Part shown: in pieces, positions 43,263-52,027 of the stretch
Numbering within the stretch: the first letter of the stretch is position 1
How the letters are laid out: every line of letters starts with the position of its first letter
From: JAKPUX01 sp035353815
GTDB lineage: Bacteria > Zhuqueibacterota > Zhuqueibacteria > Residuimicrobiales > Residuimicrobiaceae
Assembly (NCBI GenBank): GCA_035353815.1
Contig: DAOQAG010000003.1
Span: 62,001 to 126,000 of the forward strand
DNA: 64,000 bases
Reading direction: 5' to 3'
Program-made: the position numbers and the translations under genes
The notes under the pieces: generated by a model
Databases searched by the model: none
Seen by the model: only the letters and a program-made list of their open reading frames with translations
Told to the model about the DNA's origin: nothing

Positions 43263-43991
43263 ATGCAAGAATATCCCACCCCCGGGGTCACCCCCGTCGA
43301 TGAAGGCAACATGGGTTTTTTGCAGCGGATCGTTAATGTCTTTATGGCGCCGAGCAAAGCCTTCAAGGCCGTGCGGAAAAATCCGCGTTGGATAGTTCCA
43401 GCGATCGTGGTGATGCTGCTTTCGGCGGGCATGACCTGGTACATTACCCCCGCCATCCAGAAGGAGCAGCGCGAACGGATGATCACGCAACTGGAAAAGC
43501 GCAACATGGACCAGGAGTAGATCGATACGGCGCTGGAACGGCTCGATAAGCCCTGGATGAAATACATGATGCTCGGGTCGGCTCTGGTCGGCGGACTGCT
43601 GGTCATCCTGGTGATGGGCGGCATCTGGATGCTGGTGGCCAAAAGCGTTCTTGGCGGCGATACCCGCTATCCGCAGATGCTCGAGGTCGTCTCACTCAGC
43701 AGTATCATTCCCACGGTCGGCATGCTGCTCAAGGCACCCATCATCCGTTTCAAGGAGACGATGAACGTCCATTTCAGTCTGGCCACCTTTATGCCGGATG
43801 CGTCCCGGGACACGCTTCTCTACAAGTTTCTCATGAATACCGACATTTTTAACCTCTGGTTCATCGCGGTGCTCTGCATCGGCATCGCTATCGTCTCCGG
43901 ACTCAAGGTGCAAAAGGTCTGGCCGGTCGTCGTCGGTTTGCTCGTGGTTTGGTATCTGGCGTCGGCGGCTATTGGCGGCCTCTTCGCCTGA
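43263..43991 (+). pseudogene. Yip1-family membrane protein broken by one in-frame amber codon
   Basis: The frame from ATG 43263 (AAGGAGG upstream, 7 nt) reads to a TAG at 43518-43520 and then continues in the same frame to the stop at 43989. The first part has a soluble stretch and a membrane segment (IVPAIVVMLLSAGMTWYITP); the second has four hydrophobic segments (GSALVGGLLVILVMGGIWML, and three more up to AAIGGLF). Joined, they form a normal-sized Yip1-domain protein of about 242 aa. At the break the sequence is DQE-stop-IDTALERLDKPW; a CAG glutamine changed to TAG would give a natural reading. It lies just upstream of the efflux operon. A sequencing error, a recent mutation or read-through all remain possible. 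Confidence 0.75.
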
Positions 43992-44031
43992 TGACACCTC
44001 TCATCATGGATCTCAACGGGAGTAATGTTTC

Positions 44032-45408
44032 ATGAACAAGTTTACGATTCTGATGGTTACCTTGCTTCTCGGTATCGGTGGTGCCCTGGCCCAGGAATCC
44101 GCTTCGGCGGATCTGAGCCTGCAGGAATGCATCGCCATCGCCCTGGAGAACAACTCCACTTTGCGCGTTGCCCAGAAGAATCTGGACATCGCCGGCGCCA
44201 ATGTTACCACCGCTACCGCGGCCTGGCTGCCGCAGATCAGCAGCTCGTTCAGCACGGGCAAGTACATTCAAGGGGCCCGTGTCGACAAGACCGATGTGCC
44301 GAGCGGGATCGATCCGGAGACCGGCCGCGTCATCTACAAACAGCAGTCGATCTACCAGGCCCAAACCGAACGCAACTCACACTCCGCGCGGGTCTCGCTC
44401 AGCCAGAATCTCTTCGATTTTGGCCAGACCCTCAACAGCATCAAGGCGGCCAAGGCGGACAAGCAGGCCAGCGCCCAGCATGTCGAAAACACCCGGCAAT
44501 CGGTCATCTTTAATGTCAAGAGCGCCTATTACGAACTGCTCAAGGCGATTCATCTCGAGCAGGTGTATCAGGACGCCGCCAAACTGGCGGAGGACGAAGT
44601 CAATCGTGCCCAGACGATGATGGACATCGGCATCTCCTCGCAGTCGGAGGTCTTCCAGGCCAAAGTCACCCTGGGCTCCGCCCGTACCACCCTGATCACC
44701 CAGCAGAATGCGATCGAGGCCGCCAAGGCCAACCTCAATAATGCCCTGGGCCGCAACCCCAGCACCCTGGTGGGGGTGCGCGAGGACAAGAGCCAGCCGA
44801 TTTTTCCGACGATCTCCTTTGATGAAGCGGCCCAGACGGCGATCAAGAACAATGCCGCGCTCAAGGTCTATGAGTTCCAGACCAAGGCGAGCCTCTTCTC
44901 CCTGCGTATGGCCCAGATGCGCTATATGCCGAGCATCGGCGGCAGCGTCAGCTACGCCCGCTCCAACGAGGATATCGGCCGCGTCTTCTCCTCCAAACTG
45001 GATGAGGATTTCAGCGCCACCCTCGGCCTTGGCGTCGACCTCAACATCTTTAACGGTCTCTCCGACAAGGCCAATGTGCAGCGCGCCAAACTGAACCATC
45101 AGATCGATCAGGAGAATCTGGCGGAACAGAAGCGGCTCCTCACCGCGCAGGTACAACAGTATTTCCTGCAGCTGGAGGCCTACAAGGATTTTATCGAGAT
45201 CAACCAGCAGAACATCGAAGCTGCGCGTGAGAATTTGCGGTTGCAGCAGGAGAAACGCCGGGTCGGCTCGGGCACCGAGCTCGAGGTCACCCAGGCCCAG
45301 GTCGAGCTGACCAGATCCCTCGCCAATCTGGTTAACGCTGAATATGAAGCCAAGATCGCCCGCGCCCAGCTGGAAACGGCCATGGGTATAGCTGAAGTGA
45401 TTCAATAG
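44032..45408 (+). CDS. TolC-family outer membrane efflux protein
   Basis: 458 aa, typical TolC length. A signal peptide (KFTILMVTLLLGIGGALA) is followed by SLQECIAIALENNSTL and the long coiled-coil segments repeated in two halves (NTRQSVIFNVKSAYYELLK, AEQKRLLTAQVQQYFLQLEA), as in the trimeric exit duct. NPSTLVGV and VGSGTELEVTQAQ are typical. It opens the complete efflux operon, 40 nt after the broken Yip1 gene, and would form the outer-membrane channel for the adaptor and permeases that follow. Confidence 0.93.
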   Translation: MNKFTILMVTLLLGIGGALAQESASADLSLQECIAIALENNSTLRVAQKNLDIAGANVTTATAAWLPQISSSFSTGKYIQGARVDKTDVPSGIDPETGRVIYKQQSIYQAQTERNSHSARVSLSQNLFDFGQTLNSIKAAKADKQASAQHVENTRQSVIFNVKSAYYELLKAIHLEQVYQDAAKLAEDEVNRAQTMMDIGISSQSEVFQAKVTLGSARTTLITQQNAIEAAKANLNNALGRNPSTLVGVREDKSQPIFPTISFDEAAQTAIKNNAALKVYEFQTKASLFSLRMAQMRYMPSIGGSVSYARSNEDIGRVFSSKLDEDFSATLGLGVDLNIFNGLSDKANVQRAKLNHQIDQENLAEQKRLLTAQVQQYFLQLEAYKDFIEINQQNIEAARENLRLQQEKRRVGSGTELEVTQAQVELTRSLANLVNAEYEAKIARAQLETAMGIAEVIQ

Positions 45409-45443
45409 CACAGAGCAGATATCTGCCAGGAGGGAGTAGCTCC

Positions 45444-46691
45444 ATGTCCAACAAAGTAAAGATCATCATTGCCCTTGCCGCCATCGCGATCATCGCCGCC
45501 ATGGTATTTGTCAATCTGCGCAAGAGCCGTGGTGAAGTCATTGACATCACTGCCACGGAAGTCAAGCGGGGCGATATCAGCCGGACCGTCTCCGGATCGG
45601 GCAAGGTTCAGCCCGTGACCGATATTAAAATTGCGGCGCGCATCTCCGCCGAAATCAAAAAGATCCACGTCAAGGAAGGCGATGTGGTCAAGCAGGGCCA
45701 GCTTCTGGTCGAACTCGATCGGGCGAATTACACGGCCTATGCCGAGCAGATTCAGTCCCAGCTCAGTTCCGCCCGGGCTGCGGTGAAGAAGGCGGATGCC
45801 GACTATGCCCGTATCAAGGGGCTTTTCGACAAGAATCTCGCCTCGCAATCCGAGCTCGACGCCGCGGAGGCGACGCGCATGTCCGCCTCCGCCAGTCTCG
45901 ATCAGGCCCGCGCGGCGTTGAAGCAGGCGGATGATGATCTGGACAAGACGCGGCTGGTCTCTCCTATCGACGGCACGGTCACCAAGCTCAACAAGGAAGA
46001 GGGCGAGATCGCCGTGGGCTCCCAGTTTCAGGCCGATATTATCATGAATCTCGCCAATCTCCAGGACATGGAGGTGCTCTCCGAGATTGACGAAAACGAG
46101 GTTGTGCTGGTGCACCTGGGGGACAAGACCTCGATCGAAGTCGACGCCATTCCGGACACGACCTTCCAGGGCCGGGTGACCGAGATCGCTCATGTCGCCA
46201 CCACGACCAATGCCGGCACCCAGGAACAGGTGACCAATTTCGAGGTCAAGGTCGGCGTCACCTCCGACGTCACCAAGCTGCGTCCCGGGATGTCCGCCAC
46301 GGTGGATATTCTCACGGAGACCCGCCCCCAGGTTCTTTATGTGCCGATCCAGTCGGTCACCGCGCGCGATCTCAAGGCGGACTCGCTCAAAAACAGTGCC
46401 GGCAAAAAGAAACCGGCCAAGGAGAATGCCGACCCGCAGGCCAGCCCGCGCAAGGATGAGAAAAAGCCGCTGACCGAAATCGTCTTCGTCGTCAACAACG
46501 GTACCGTCAAAGCCGTACCGGTCAAGACCGGTATCAGCGACGACAACAATATCGAGATCATCTCCGGTCTGACCGAAGGCCAAAATGTGGTCACCGGCAG
46601 CTACAAAGCCCTCTCCAAACTCCTCAAGGATGGCAGCCAGGTCAAGGAGAAAAAGTCCACAGGCGTCGAGGAAGAGGAAGCGAAAAAGTGA
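45444..46691 (+). CDS. Periplasmic adaptor (MacA-type membrane fusion protein)
   Basis: 415 aa. N-terminal helix IIIALAAIAIIAAMVFVNL; lipoyl halves in VKEGDVVKQGQLLVELDRANY and the later GTVTKLNKEEGEIAVGSQF; coiled-coil ARAAVKKADADYARIKGLFD; barrel and membrane-proximal domains follow. Near residue 315 there is a Lys/Pro-rich acidic-basic linker of about 30 aa (KKKPAKENADPQAS), unusual inside the membrane-proximal region. GGAGGGA lies 10 nt before ATG. It follows tolC after 35 nt and precedes the ATPase after 10 nt. Confidence 0.92.
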   Translation: MSNKVKIIIALAAIAIIAAMVFVNLRKSRGEVIDITATEVKRGDISRTVSGSGKVQPVTDIKIAARISAEIKKIHVKEGDVVKQGQLLVELDRANYTAYAEQIQSQLSSARAAVKKADADYARIKGLFDKNLASQSELDAAEATRMSASASLDQARAALKQADDDLDKTRLVSPIDGTVTKLNKEEGEIAVGSQFQADIIMNLANLQDMEVLSEIDENEVVLVHLGDKTSIEVDAIPDTTFQGRVTEIAHVATTTNAGTQEQVTNFEVKVGVTSDVTKLRPGMSATVDILTETRPQVLYVPIQSVTARDLKADSLKNSAGKKKPAKENADPQASPRKDEKKPLTEIVFVVNNGTVKAVPVKTGISDDNNIEIISGLTEGQNVVTGSYKALSKLLKDGSQVKEKKSTGVEEEEAKK

Positions 46692-46701
46692 GGAATGCTC
46701 A

Positions 46702-47382
46702 ATGCTGATCAAGCTTGAAAAGATAGAAAAAGTCTACGAAATCGGCGCGGTGCAGGTGCCGGCGCTGCGGGGTATCCATCTGAATGTCGACAAGAACGAA
46801 TACATCGCCATTATGGGGCCCTCCGGCTCGGGCAAATCAACGCTGATGAATATCATCGGCTGCCTCGATACCCCCTCGGGGGGAGAGTATTTGCTCAACC
46901 AGCACAATGTCAGCACTATGGACGACGACCAGCTCGCCGAGATCCGCAATCGCGAAATCGGCTTCGTCTTCCAGACCTTCAACCTGCTGCCGCGGGCGAC
47001 GGCGCTGCATAACGTCGAGCTGCCGATGATTTACAACGGCACCGCCTCTGCGCTGCGCCGCCAGATGGCCGAAGAGGCGCTGGAAAAGGTGGGGCTGGCC
47101 GATCGCATGCATCACAAGCCGAACGAGCTCTCCGGTGGTCAGCGCCAGCGCGTGGCCATCGCCCGGGCCCTGGTTAACCGCCCCTCAATTATCCTGGCCG
47201 ATGAACCGACCGGAAACCTCGACAGCCGCACCGGCGACGAGATCATGGAGATTTTTGAGGGACTGCATGAGCAGGGCAACACCATTATCCTGGTCACCCA
47301 TGAAGAGTACATCGCCGAGCACTCCAACCGGATCATCCGGCTGCGGGATGGTTTGATCGAGCGTGACGAATCCGTTCACTGA
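46702..47382 (+). CDS. ABC transporter ATPase (MacB/LolD type)
   Basis: 226 aa. Walker A GPSGSGKST, Q-loop VFQTFNLLPR, signature LSGGQRQRVAIARAL, Walker B ILADEPTGNLD and the H-loop VTHEEYIAE are all present. The N-terminal LEKIEKVYEIGAVQVPALRG is the usual LolD/MacB start. ATG 46702 has AGGA at 7-8 nt upstream; longer frames upstream are out of context. It is the only ATPase of this type in the window and stands right before the two permeases, which it probably drives. It might also serve the ATPase-less permease pair at 23292-25802. Confidence 0.95.
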   Translation: MLIKLEKIEKVYEIGAVQVPALRGIHLNVDKNEYIAIMGPSGSGKSTLMNIIGCLDTPSGGEYLLNQHNVSTMDDDQLAEIRNREIGFVFQTFNLLPRATALHNVELPMIYNGTASALRRQMAEEALEKVGLADRMHHKPNELSGGQRQRVAIARALVNRPSIILADEPTGNLDSRTGDEIMEIFEGLHEQGNTIILVTHEEYIAEHSNRIIRLRDGLIERDESVH

Positions 47383-47394
47383 TAAGGCTGCCCT

Positions 47395-48627
47395 ATGCGC
47401 ATTTTGATCTATATGTGGGAAGGCATCCGCATCGCCTACGATGCGCTACGCTCCTACAAGATGCGATCCATTCTGACCACCCTGGGTATTGTCATCGGTG
47501 TGACCACCGTCATCACCATCGTGGCCCTGATCCAGGGACTGAACGGGGCCTTTTCCAAAGAGATCTCTTCGATCGGCACCGATACGGTCTATATCCAGAA
47601 ATTCCCATGGGTGATGAAAGAGGACGATTGGCTCAAGTACCGCAACCGTCCGAATCTCACCCTGGAAGAGTCCGACCAGATCAGAGCCGCCTCGCGCCTG
47701 GCCATCGCTGTGGCCCCGCAGATCGGCACGGCGCGCACGGTCAAGTTTGAAGAAAAATCGGTGGAGCAGGTGATCATTACCGGCACCACAGCGGATTATC
47801 TCCTTACCTCCAACGCCAATCCGGAATACGGCCGTTTCTTCAGCGAGAACGATGTCAACACCAACCGCCGTGTGTGCGTGCTGGGCTATGAGGTGGCTGA
47901 TAAACTCTTCGGCCAGTCGGATCCCCTGGGCAGGCGCATCACCATCGGCGGACGCAAATTCCGCGTTATCGGTGTGCTCGACAAGAAGGGCTCCTTCTTC
48001 GGCTGGAACATGGATGTCCTCGCGATCATCCCGATCGGCGCTTTCCGCTCCGCCTTCGGCGCCCAGCGCCGCTCGATCGAGATCGAGGTCAAGCTGGCCT
48101 CGCCCGACCAGATCGAGGAGGCGGAGTATGAGCTGACCGGACTGATGCGCCATATCCGCAAGCTCACGCCCGGCAAGGAGAACAACTTCGCCATCAACAA
48201 GCAAAGTATGCTGCTCGACACCTACAACCAGCTGACCGGCACCCTCTGGGCGGTCGCGATCGGGGTCGGCGCCATCTCCCTGCTGGTTGGCGGCATCGGC
48301 ATCATGAATATCTTGCTGGTTTCGGTGACCGAGCGTACCCGCGAAATCGGCATCCGCAAGGCTCTCGGAGCTCGCAAATCGGACATCCTCTGGCAATTTC
48401 TCATCGAGGCGATGATGATCTGCGCGCTCGGCGTCCTGATCGGCATTCTTCTCGCCGTCGGCATCGCCAAGCTGGTCGCAGCGACAACCCCGGTTCCAGC
48501 GGCGATCACCTGGTGGGTGGCCATTCTCGGCCTCTTTTTCGTCGTCGCCATCGGCCTCTTTTTCGGGATCTATCCGGCCAGCAAGGCCGCCCGGCTCAAT
48601 CCCATCGAAGCCTTGCGTTACGAATAA
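47395..48627 (+). CDS. MacB-type ABC transporter permease
   Basis: 410 aa. One N-terminal helix (ILTTLGIVIGVTTVITIVAL), a large periplasmic domain, and the terminal three-helix block with NILLVSVTERTREIGIRKAL, the hallmark FtsX/MacB segment; it ends in NPIEALRYE. Starts 12 nt after the ATPase stop. It pairs with the gene that follows. Confidence 0.93.
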   Translation: MRILIYMWEGIRIAYDALRSYKMRSILTTLGIVIGVTTVITIVALIQGLNGAFSKEISSIGTDTVYIQKFPWVMKEDDWLKYRNRPNLTLEESDQIRAASRLAIAVAPQIGTARTVKFEEKSVEQVIITGTTADYLLTSNANPEYGRFFSENDVNTNRRVCVLGYEVADKLFGQSDPLGRRITIGGRKFRVIGVLDKKGSFFGWNMDVLAIIPIGAFRSAFGAQRRSIEIEVKLASPDQIEEAEYELTGLMRHIRKLTPGKENNFAINKQSMLLDTYNQLTGTLWAVAIGVGAISLLVGGIGIMNILLVSVTERTREIGIRKALGARKSDILWQFLIEAMMICALGVLIGILLAVGIAKLVAATTPVPAAITWWVAILGLFFVVAIGLFFGIYPASKAARLNPIEALRYE

Positions 48628-48648
48628 CCTTTGCAGACAGGTTGAAAA

Positions 48649-49875
48649 ATGGTATTCACCGACACCCTGAATCTGGCCCTCTCGGCCTTCCGCACCAACA
48701 AAATGCGTTCGATCCTGACGCTGCTGGGCATTATCATCGGCGTCATGACCATCATCGCCATGCAATCGCTGATCACCGGACTGCGCAAAAGCATCGACGA
48801 GCAGGTCAGCGGACTTGGCAACAACGTATTTCAGGTGCAGAAATGGCCGGCCATCAACATGGGACCGCATGATCACGACAAGTACCGCAACCGCAAGGAC
48901 ATCACCTATGAGGATGCCATGGCGGTGCGTGAGCGGGTTACCGCAGCCAAGTCGGTCGGCGCTGAGGTCTGGAACTGGGGCCAGGAGATCCGCTACAAGG
49001 AGCGCAAGACCCTGGCCAATGTCCAGGTCGTCGGCGTAACCCCCGAATTTCTCGAAAACAACGGCCTGGAGGTCGCCGAGGGCCGCTTCGTCACCGCCGA
49101 GGATGTCGATCTTAACGTAGCCGTCACCATCCTCGGTGCCGACGTCATCGACAAGCTCTTTCCCATCGAAGATCCCATGGGCAAAGAGATCAAGATCATG
49201 GGTCGGCGCTTTGAAGTGGTCGGGAGCTTTGCCAAAAAAGGGAGCGTCTTCGGCCAGAGCCAGGACAACAAGCTGGCCATCCCCTTCCACCAGTTCGAAA
49301 AACTCTATGGCAAGGAACGCTCAGTCAATATTACCGTTCAGGCGGCGACCCCTGCCCTGTTCGAGACCGCCATGGATCAGACCATCGGCGTGATGCGGAC
49401 GCAACGCAAGGTCAAGCCCGGCGTCGAGAACGATTTTGATTGTTATTCCAATGACACCATCACCGGCTTTTTCGACAATCTGACCAAGTATGTGCGCATC
49501 GTCGCCATCGCCATCGCCTCGATCTCGCTGCTGGTGGCCGGCGTCGGCATCATGAACATCATGCTGGTTTCGGTGACCGAGCGCACCCGCGAAATCGGCA
49601 TCCGCAAATCGGTGGGAGCCAAACGTTCCGACATCCTCTGGCAATTTCTCATCGAAGCGATCGTCCTCAGCGAAGTGGGCGGCATCATTGGCATTGTCCT
49701 CGGACTGGGCATCGGCAAGCTGGTCGATGCCTTCACCCCGGTGCCGGCGGCCGTGCCGATCTGGACCGTCTTCCTGGGGCTGGTGTTCTGTTCTTTTGTG
49801 GGCATGATTTTCGGGGTCTATCCGGCCATGAAGGCGGCCAAGCTGGATCCCATCGTTGCGCTGCGCTTCGAATAA
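48649..49875 (+). CDS. MacB-type ABC transporter permease (paralogue)
   Basis: 408 aa. Same plan as the gene before: helix ILTLLGIIIGVMTIIAMQSL, periplasmic domain, and the terminal block NIMLVSVTERTREIGIRKSV, ending in DPIVALRFE. The two genes probably form a heterodimer. The next gene starts 27 nt later with its own AGGAGG site. Confidence 0.93.
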   Translation: MVFTDTLNLALSAFRTNKMRSILTLLGIIIGVMTIIAMQSLITGLRKSIDEQVSGLGNNVFQVQKWPAINMGPHDHDKYRNRKDITYEDAMAVRERVTAAKSVGAEVWNWGQEIRYKERKTLANVQVVGVTPEFLENNGLEVAEGRFVTAEDVDLNVAVTILGADVIDKLFPIEDPMGKEIKIMGRRFEVVGSFAKKGSVFGQSQDNKLAIPFHQFEKLYGKERSVNITVQAATPALFETAMDQTIGVMRTQRKVKPGVENDFDCYSNDTITGFFDNLTKYVRIVAIAIASISLLVAGVGIMNIMLVSVTERTREIGIRKSVGAKRSDILWQFLIEAIVLSEVGGIIGIVLGLGIGKLVDAFTPVPAAVPIWTVFLGLVFCSFVGMIFGVYPAMKAAKLDPIVALRFE

Positions 49876-49902
49876 TCTGCATTTCTTTCGACAGGAGGTC
49901 CT

Positions 49903-50241
49903 ATGGAAGTCGACTTGAAAAATGAATCGGGAGTCCTGATCCTTGCTCTGCGTGGGGACCTCATGGGCGGGCCGGAGGCGGAAGCATTTCACAAGGTGAT
50001 CGAATCGGCCATCGAAAAGGAGCAGGTCCAGGCAGTCGCCGACCTCAGCCAGGTCCACTGGATGAACAGCTCGGGTCTGGGCATGCTGATCCGCGGCATG
50101 ATCAGCCTGCGCAGCAGCGGCGGCGACTTGCGCCTCACCGGCGCCTCCGAACGGGTACGCCGCACCATGGAAATCGCACGCCTGGATACCGTCTTTCAAC
50201 AGTTCCCTTCAGCGCATGAGGCCATAAAGAGCTACAAATAA
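49903..50241 (+). CDS. STAS-domain anti-sigma factor antagonist-like protein
   Basis: 112 aa, one STAS domain of SpoIIAA/RsbV type. SQVHWMNSSGLGMLIRGM is the conserved core around the phosphorylatable serine (second Ser in NSSGLG). In known systems the unphosphorylated form binds an anti-sigma kinase. No kinase or sigma factor is nearby. AGGAGG lies 5 nt upstream. Its placement between the permease and the pentapeptide gene suggests it is transcribed with the efflux operon, an unusual arrangement; a link to regulation of efflux is a guess. Confidence 0.88.
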   Translation: MEVDLKNESGVLILALRGDLMGGPEAEAFHKVIESAIEKEQVQAVADLSQVHWMNSSGLGMLIRGMISLRSSGGDLRLTGASERVRRTMEIARLDTVFQQFPSAHEAIKSYK

Positions 50242-50252
50242 AGGAGGGATGT

Positions 50253-50831
50253 ATGAACCAGCTCAGCCGGGAAGAAATCATCGCAAGGCTCCGCGGCGGC
50301 CAGCCGCTCACCGATATCAACATGGCCGGTGTCGATCTCTCCTATGAATCCCTCAAGGGTGTCGACCTCTCGGGTCTGGATCTACATGAAGCCCACCTGC
50401 AAAACTGCAACCTCGAAGGCGCCAATCTCGCCGGCGCCATTCTCGACAAGGCCTTCCTGTTCGGCGCCAATCTGCACAAGGCCAACCTCAACGGCGCCAG
50501 CCTGGCTGAAGCCAACCTCCAGGACAGCAATCTCGATGAAGCCACCCTGGTCAAAGCCCGGCTTTGCCACGCCTCCCTTTTCGGATCCAGCCTGGAAAAG
50601 GCTGACCTTTCAGAAGCCGACTTGTCGCGCGCACGCATGAAACGGGCCAACCTCCGTAACGCCCGGCTGCGCGGTGCCAACCTGCAGTTTGTTCACCTCG
50701 AGCGCGCCAATCTCATGGGCACTTCACTCGAAAAAGCCGATCTCTCTAATGCCAGCTTTATTAATGCCGAATTCCGGGATACCAACCTGGCAGGGGCCAT
50801 CCGCGAAGGAACCATCGGGCTGCCTGCCTGA
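50253..50831 (+). CDS. Pentapeptide-repeat protein
   Basis: 192 aa. From about residue 25 to 185 it is made of A(D/N)LXX repeats, for example LQNCNLEGANLAGAILDKAF and ANLHKANLNGASLAEANLQD. These fold as a right-handed quadrilateral beta-helix. Members include DNA-gyrase protectors such as Qnr and MfpA, but the repeat alone does not show a target. The N-terminal REEIIARLRGGQPLTDINM reads as a small capping helix. AAGGAGGG lies 4 nt upstream. It is the last gene of the efflux operon and precedes a strong terminator. Confidence 0.9.
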   Translation: MNQLSREEIIARLRGGQPLTDINMAGVDLSYESLKGVDLSGLDLHEAHLQNCNLEGANLAGAILDKAFLFGANLHKANLNGASLAEANLQDSNLDEATLVKARLCHASLFGSSLEKADLSEADLSRARMKRANLRNARLRGANLQFVHLERANLMGTSLEKADLSNASFINAEFRDTNLAGAIREGTIGLPA

Positions 50832-50865
50832 GGTTCCGCCCGGTTCTCCCGCTGCCCCCCAAAAT

Positions 50866-50897
50866 GCCCCGGTTCCCCCGGGGCCTTTATTTTTTTC
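50866..50897 (+). terminator. Rho-independent terminator ending the efflux operon
   Basis: GCCCCGG pairs with CCGGGGC around TTCCC, then CTTTATTTTTTT. Confidence 0.88.
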
Positions 50898-50955
50898 TTG
50901 ATTCTCATCGCCGCCCATCTTACCTTAAAAAAAAACTGGTAGCAAAGGCTGAAGA

Positions 50956-51939
50956 ATGATCTCGACCCTCGACGCCCGGCTGGCCTCCTCCAGGGCACTG
51001 GTTCAGGAACGCCTGGAACAGCTCCTCCCCAGGAGGGATCCCGCCACCCTCTATGATCCCATGCGCTATGCCCTGGCCCAGCCGGGCAAGCAGCTGCGCC
51101 CGGCGCTGTTGCTGCTCTGCGCCGAAGCCGCCGGCGGCCGGAGGGAACCGCCTCTCGATGCCGCCCTCGCCATCGAGGTGATCCACACCTTCACCCTGGT
51201 CCACGACGATATCATGGATCACGACCTCCTGCGTCGCGGCCGGCCAACCGTGCAGCACCGCTGGGATGAAAACGTCGCGCTTCTCGCCGGCGACGGACTA
51301 TTGGTCCTGGGCTACTCCCTGCTCGCCCGGCTCGAGCCCGGACTGGTGCCGGAGGTGATGCGTCTCTTTTCTGCAGCCATCCTGGAGATATGTGAGGGGC
51401 AGGCTCTGGACAAGGAATTCGAAACGCGCGCGGAGATTTCCCTCGAAGAGTATTACGGGATGATCGGCAAAAAGACGGGGCGGCTTTTTGCGCTGGCTTG
51501 CGCCGCGGGCGCCCTTCTCGGCGGCGGCGATGCCGGGGCGGTCGCCGCTCTGGAGAGCTACGGCGCCCTGGTCGGCCGGGCCTTTCAGCTGCAGGACGAT
51601 CTCCTGGACCTGCTGGGCGACGAAAAAACCATCGGCAAGGATGTGGGCAGCGACCTGGAAGAAAATAAAAAGACCTTTCTGATCACCCACGCCCGCCACA
51701 ACGCCCATCCTGGTCAACTGGAACAACTCGCCGCCCTGACGGCGGTCAAACCGCTCACCCCGGAGCGGCTGGCGGCGATCATCGCCCTCTTCCATGCGAC
51801 CGGTTCCATTTCCGCAGCCCGGACCGATATCGCCCGCTCCCTCGAGGCGGCCCGCCAGGCCCTCGCCCCCCTGCCCCAGAGTCCCGCCCGGGAGGATCTT
51901 GCCGCGTTTCTCGACGCCATTGCCGGGCGCACCTTTTAG
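50956..51939 (+). CDS. Polyprenyl (octaprenyl-type) diphosphate synthase
   Basis: 327 aa. The first aspartate motif is DDIMDHD (residue about 84) and the second is DDLLDLLGDEKTIGKDVGSD (about 214). QPGKQLRPALLLLCAEA and DEKTIGKD are the trans-prenyltransferase signatures. The small residues before the first motif set product length but cannot be read with confidence. It makes the isoprenoid tail of quinones or undecaprenyl carrier precursors. Start ATG 50956 follows GAAG; no strong ribosome site. It ends at a bidirectional terminator. Confidence 0.92.
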   Translation: MISTLDARLASSRALVQERLEQLLPRRDPATLYDPMRYALAQPGKQLRPALLLLCAEAAGGRREPPLDAALAIEVIHTFTLVHDDIMDHDLLRRGRPTVQHRWDENVALLAGDGLLVLGYSLLARLEPGLVPEVMRLFSAAILEICEGQALDKEFETRAEISLEEYYGMIGKKTGRLFALACAAGALLGGGDAGAVAALESYGALVGRAFQLQDDLLDLLGDEKTIGKDVGSDLEENKKTFLITHARHNAHPGQLEQLAALTAVKPLTPERLAAIIALFHATGSISAARTDIARSLEAARQALAPLPQSPAREDLAAFLDAIAGRTF

Positions 51940-51952
51940 CCCCCTTTCCCCA

Positions 51953-51981
51953 AAAAAAAGCCCCGGCATGCCAGGGCTTTT
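51953..51981. terminator. Bidirectional terminator between the prenyl synthase and the 250-aa gene
   Basis: AAAAGCCC-GGC-AT-GCC-GGGCTTTT: stem with one internal mismatch, A-tract on the left and T-tract on the right, so it can end both the + gene (stop 51937) and the - gene (stop 52028). Confidence 0.82.
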
Positions 51982-52027
51982 CTGTTTTGCTGCGGACCGC
52001 TCCGCAACGCTTGCCAGGAAGCGGCGC

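Noticed and set aside
43518..43520. Amber codon read as pyrrolysine
   Set aside because: Nothing in the window (pylS, pylT, methylamine genes) supports it, and the residue position shows no reason for a special amino acid; a plain nonsense change is simpler.
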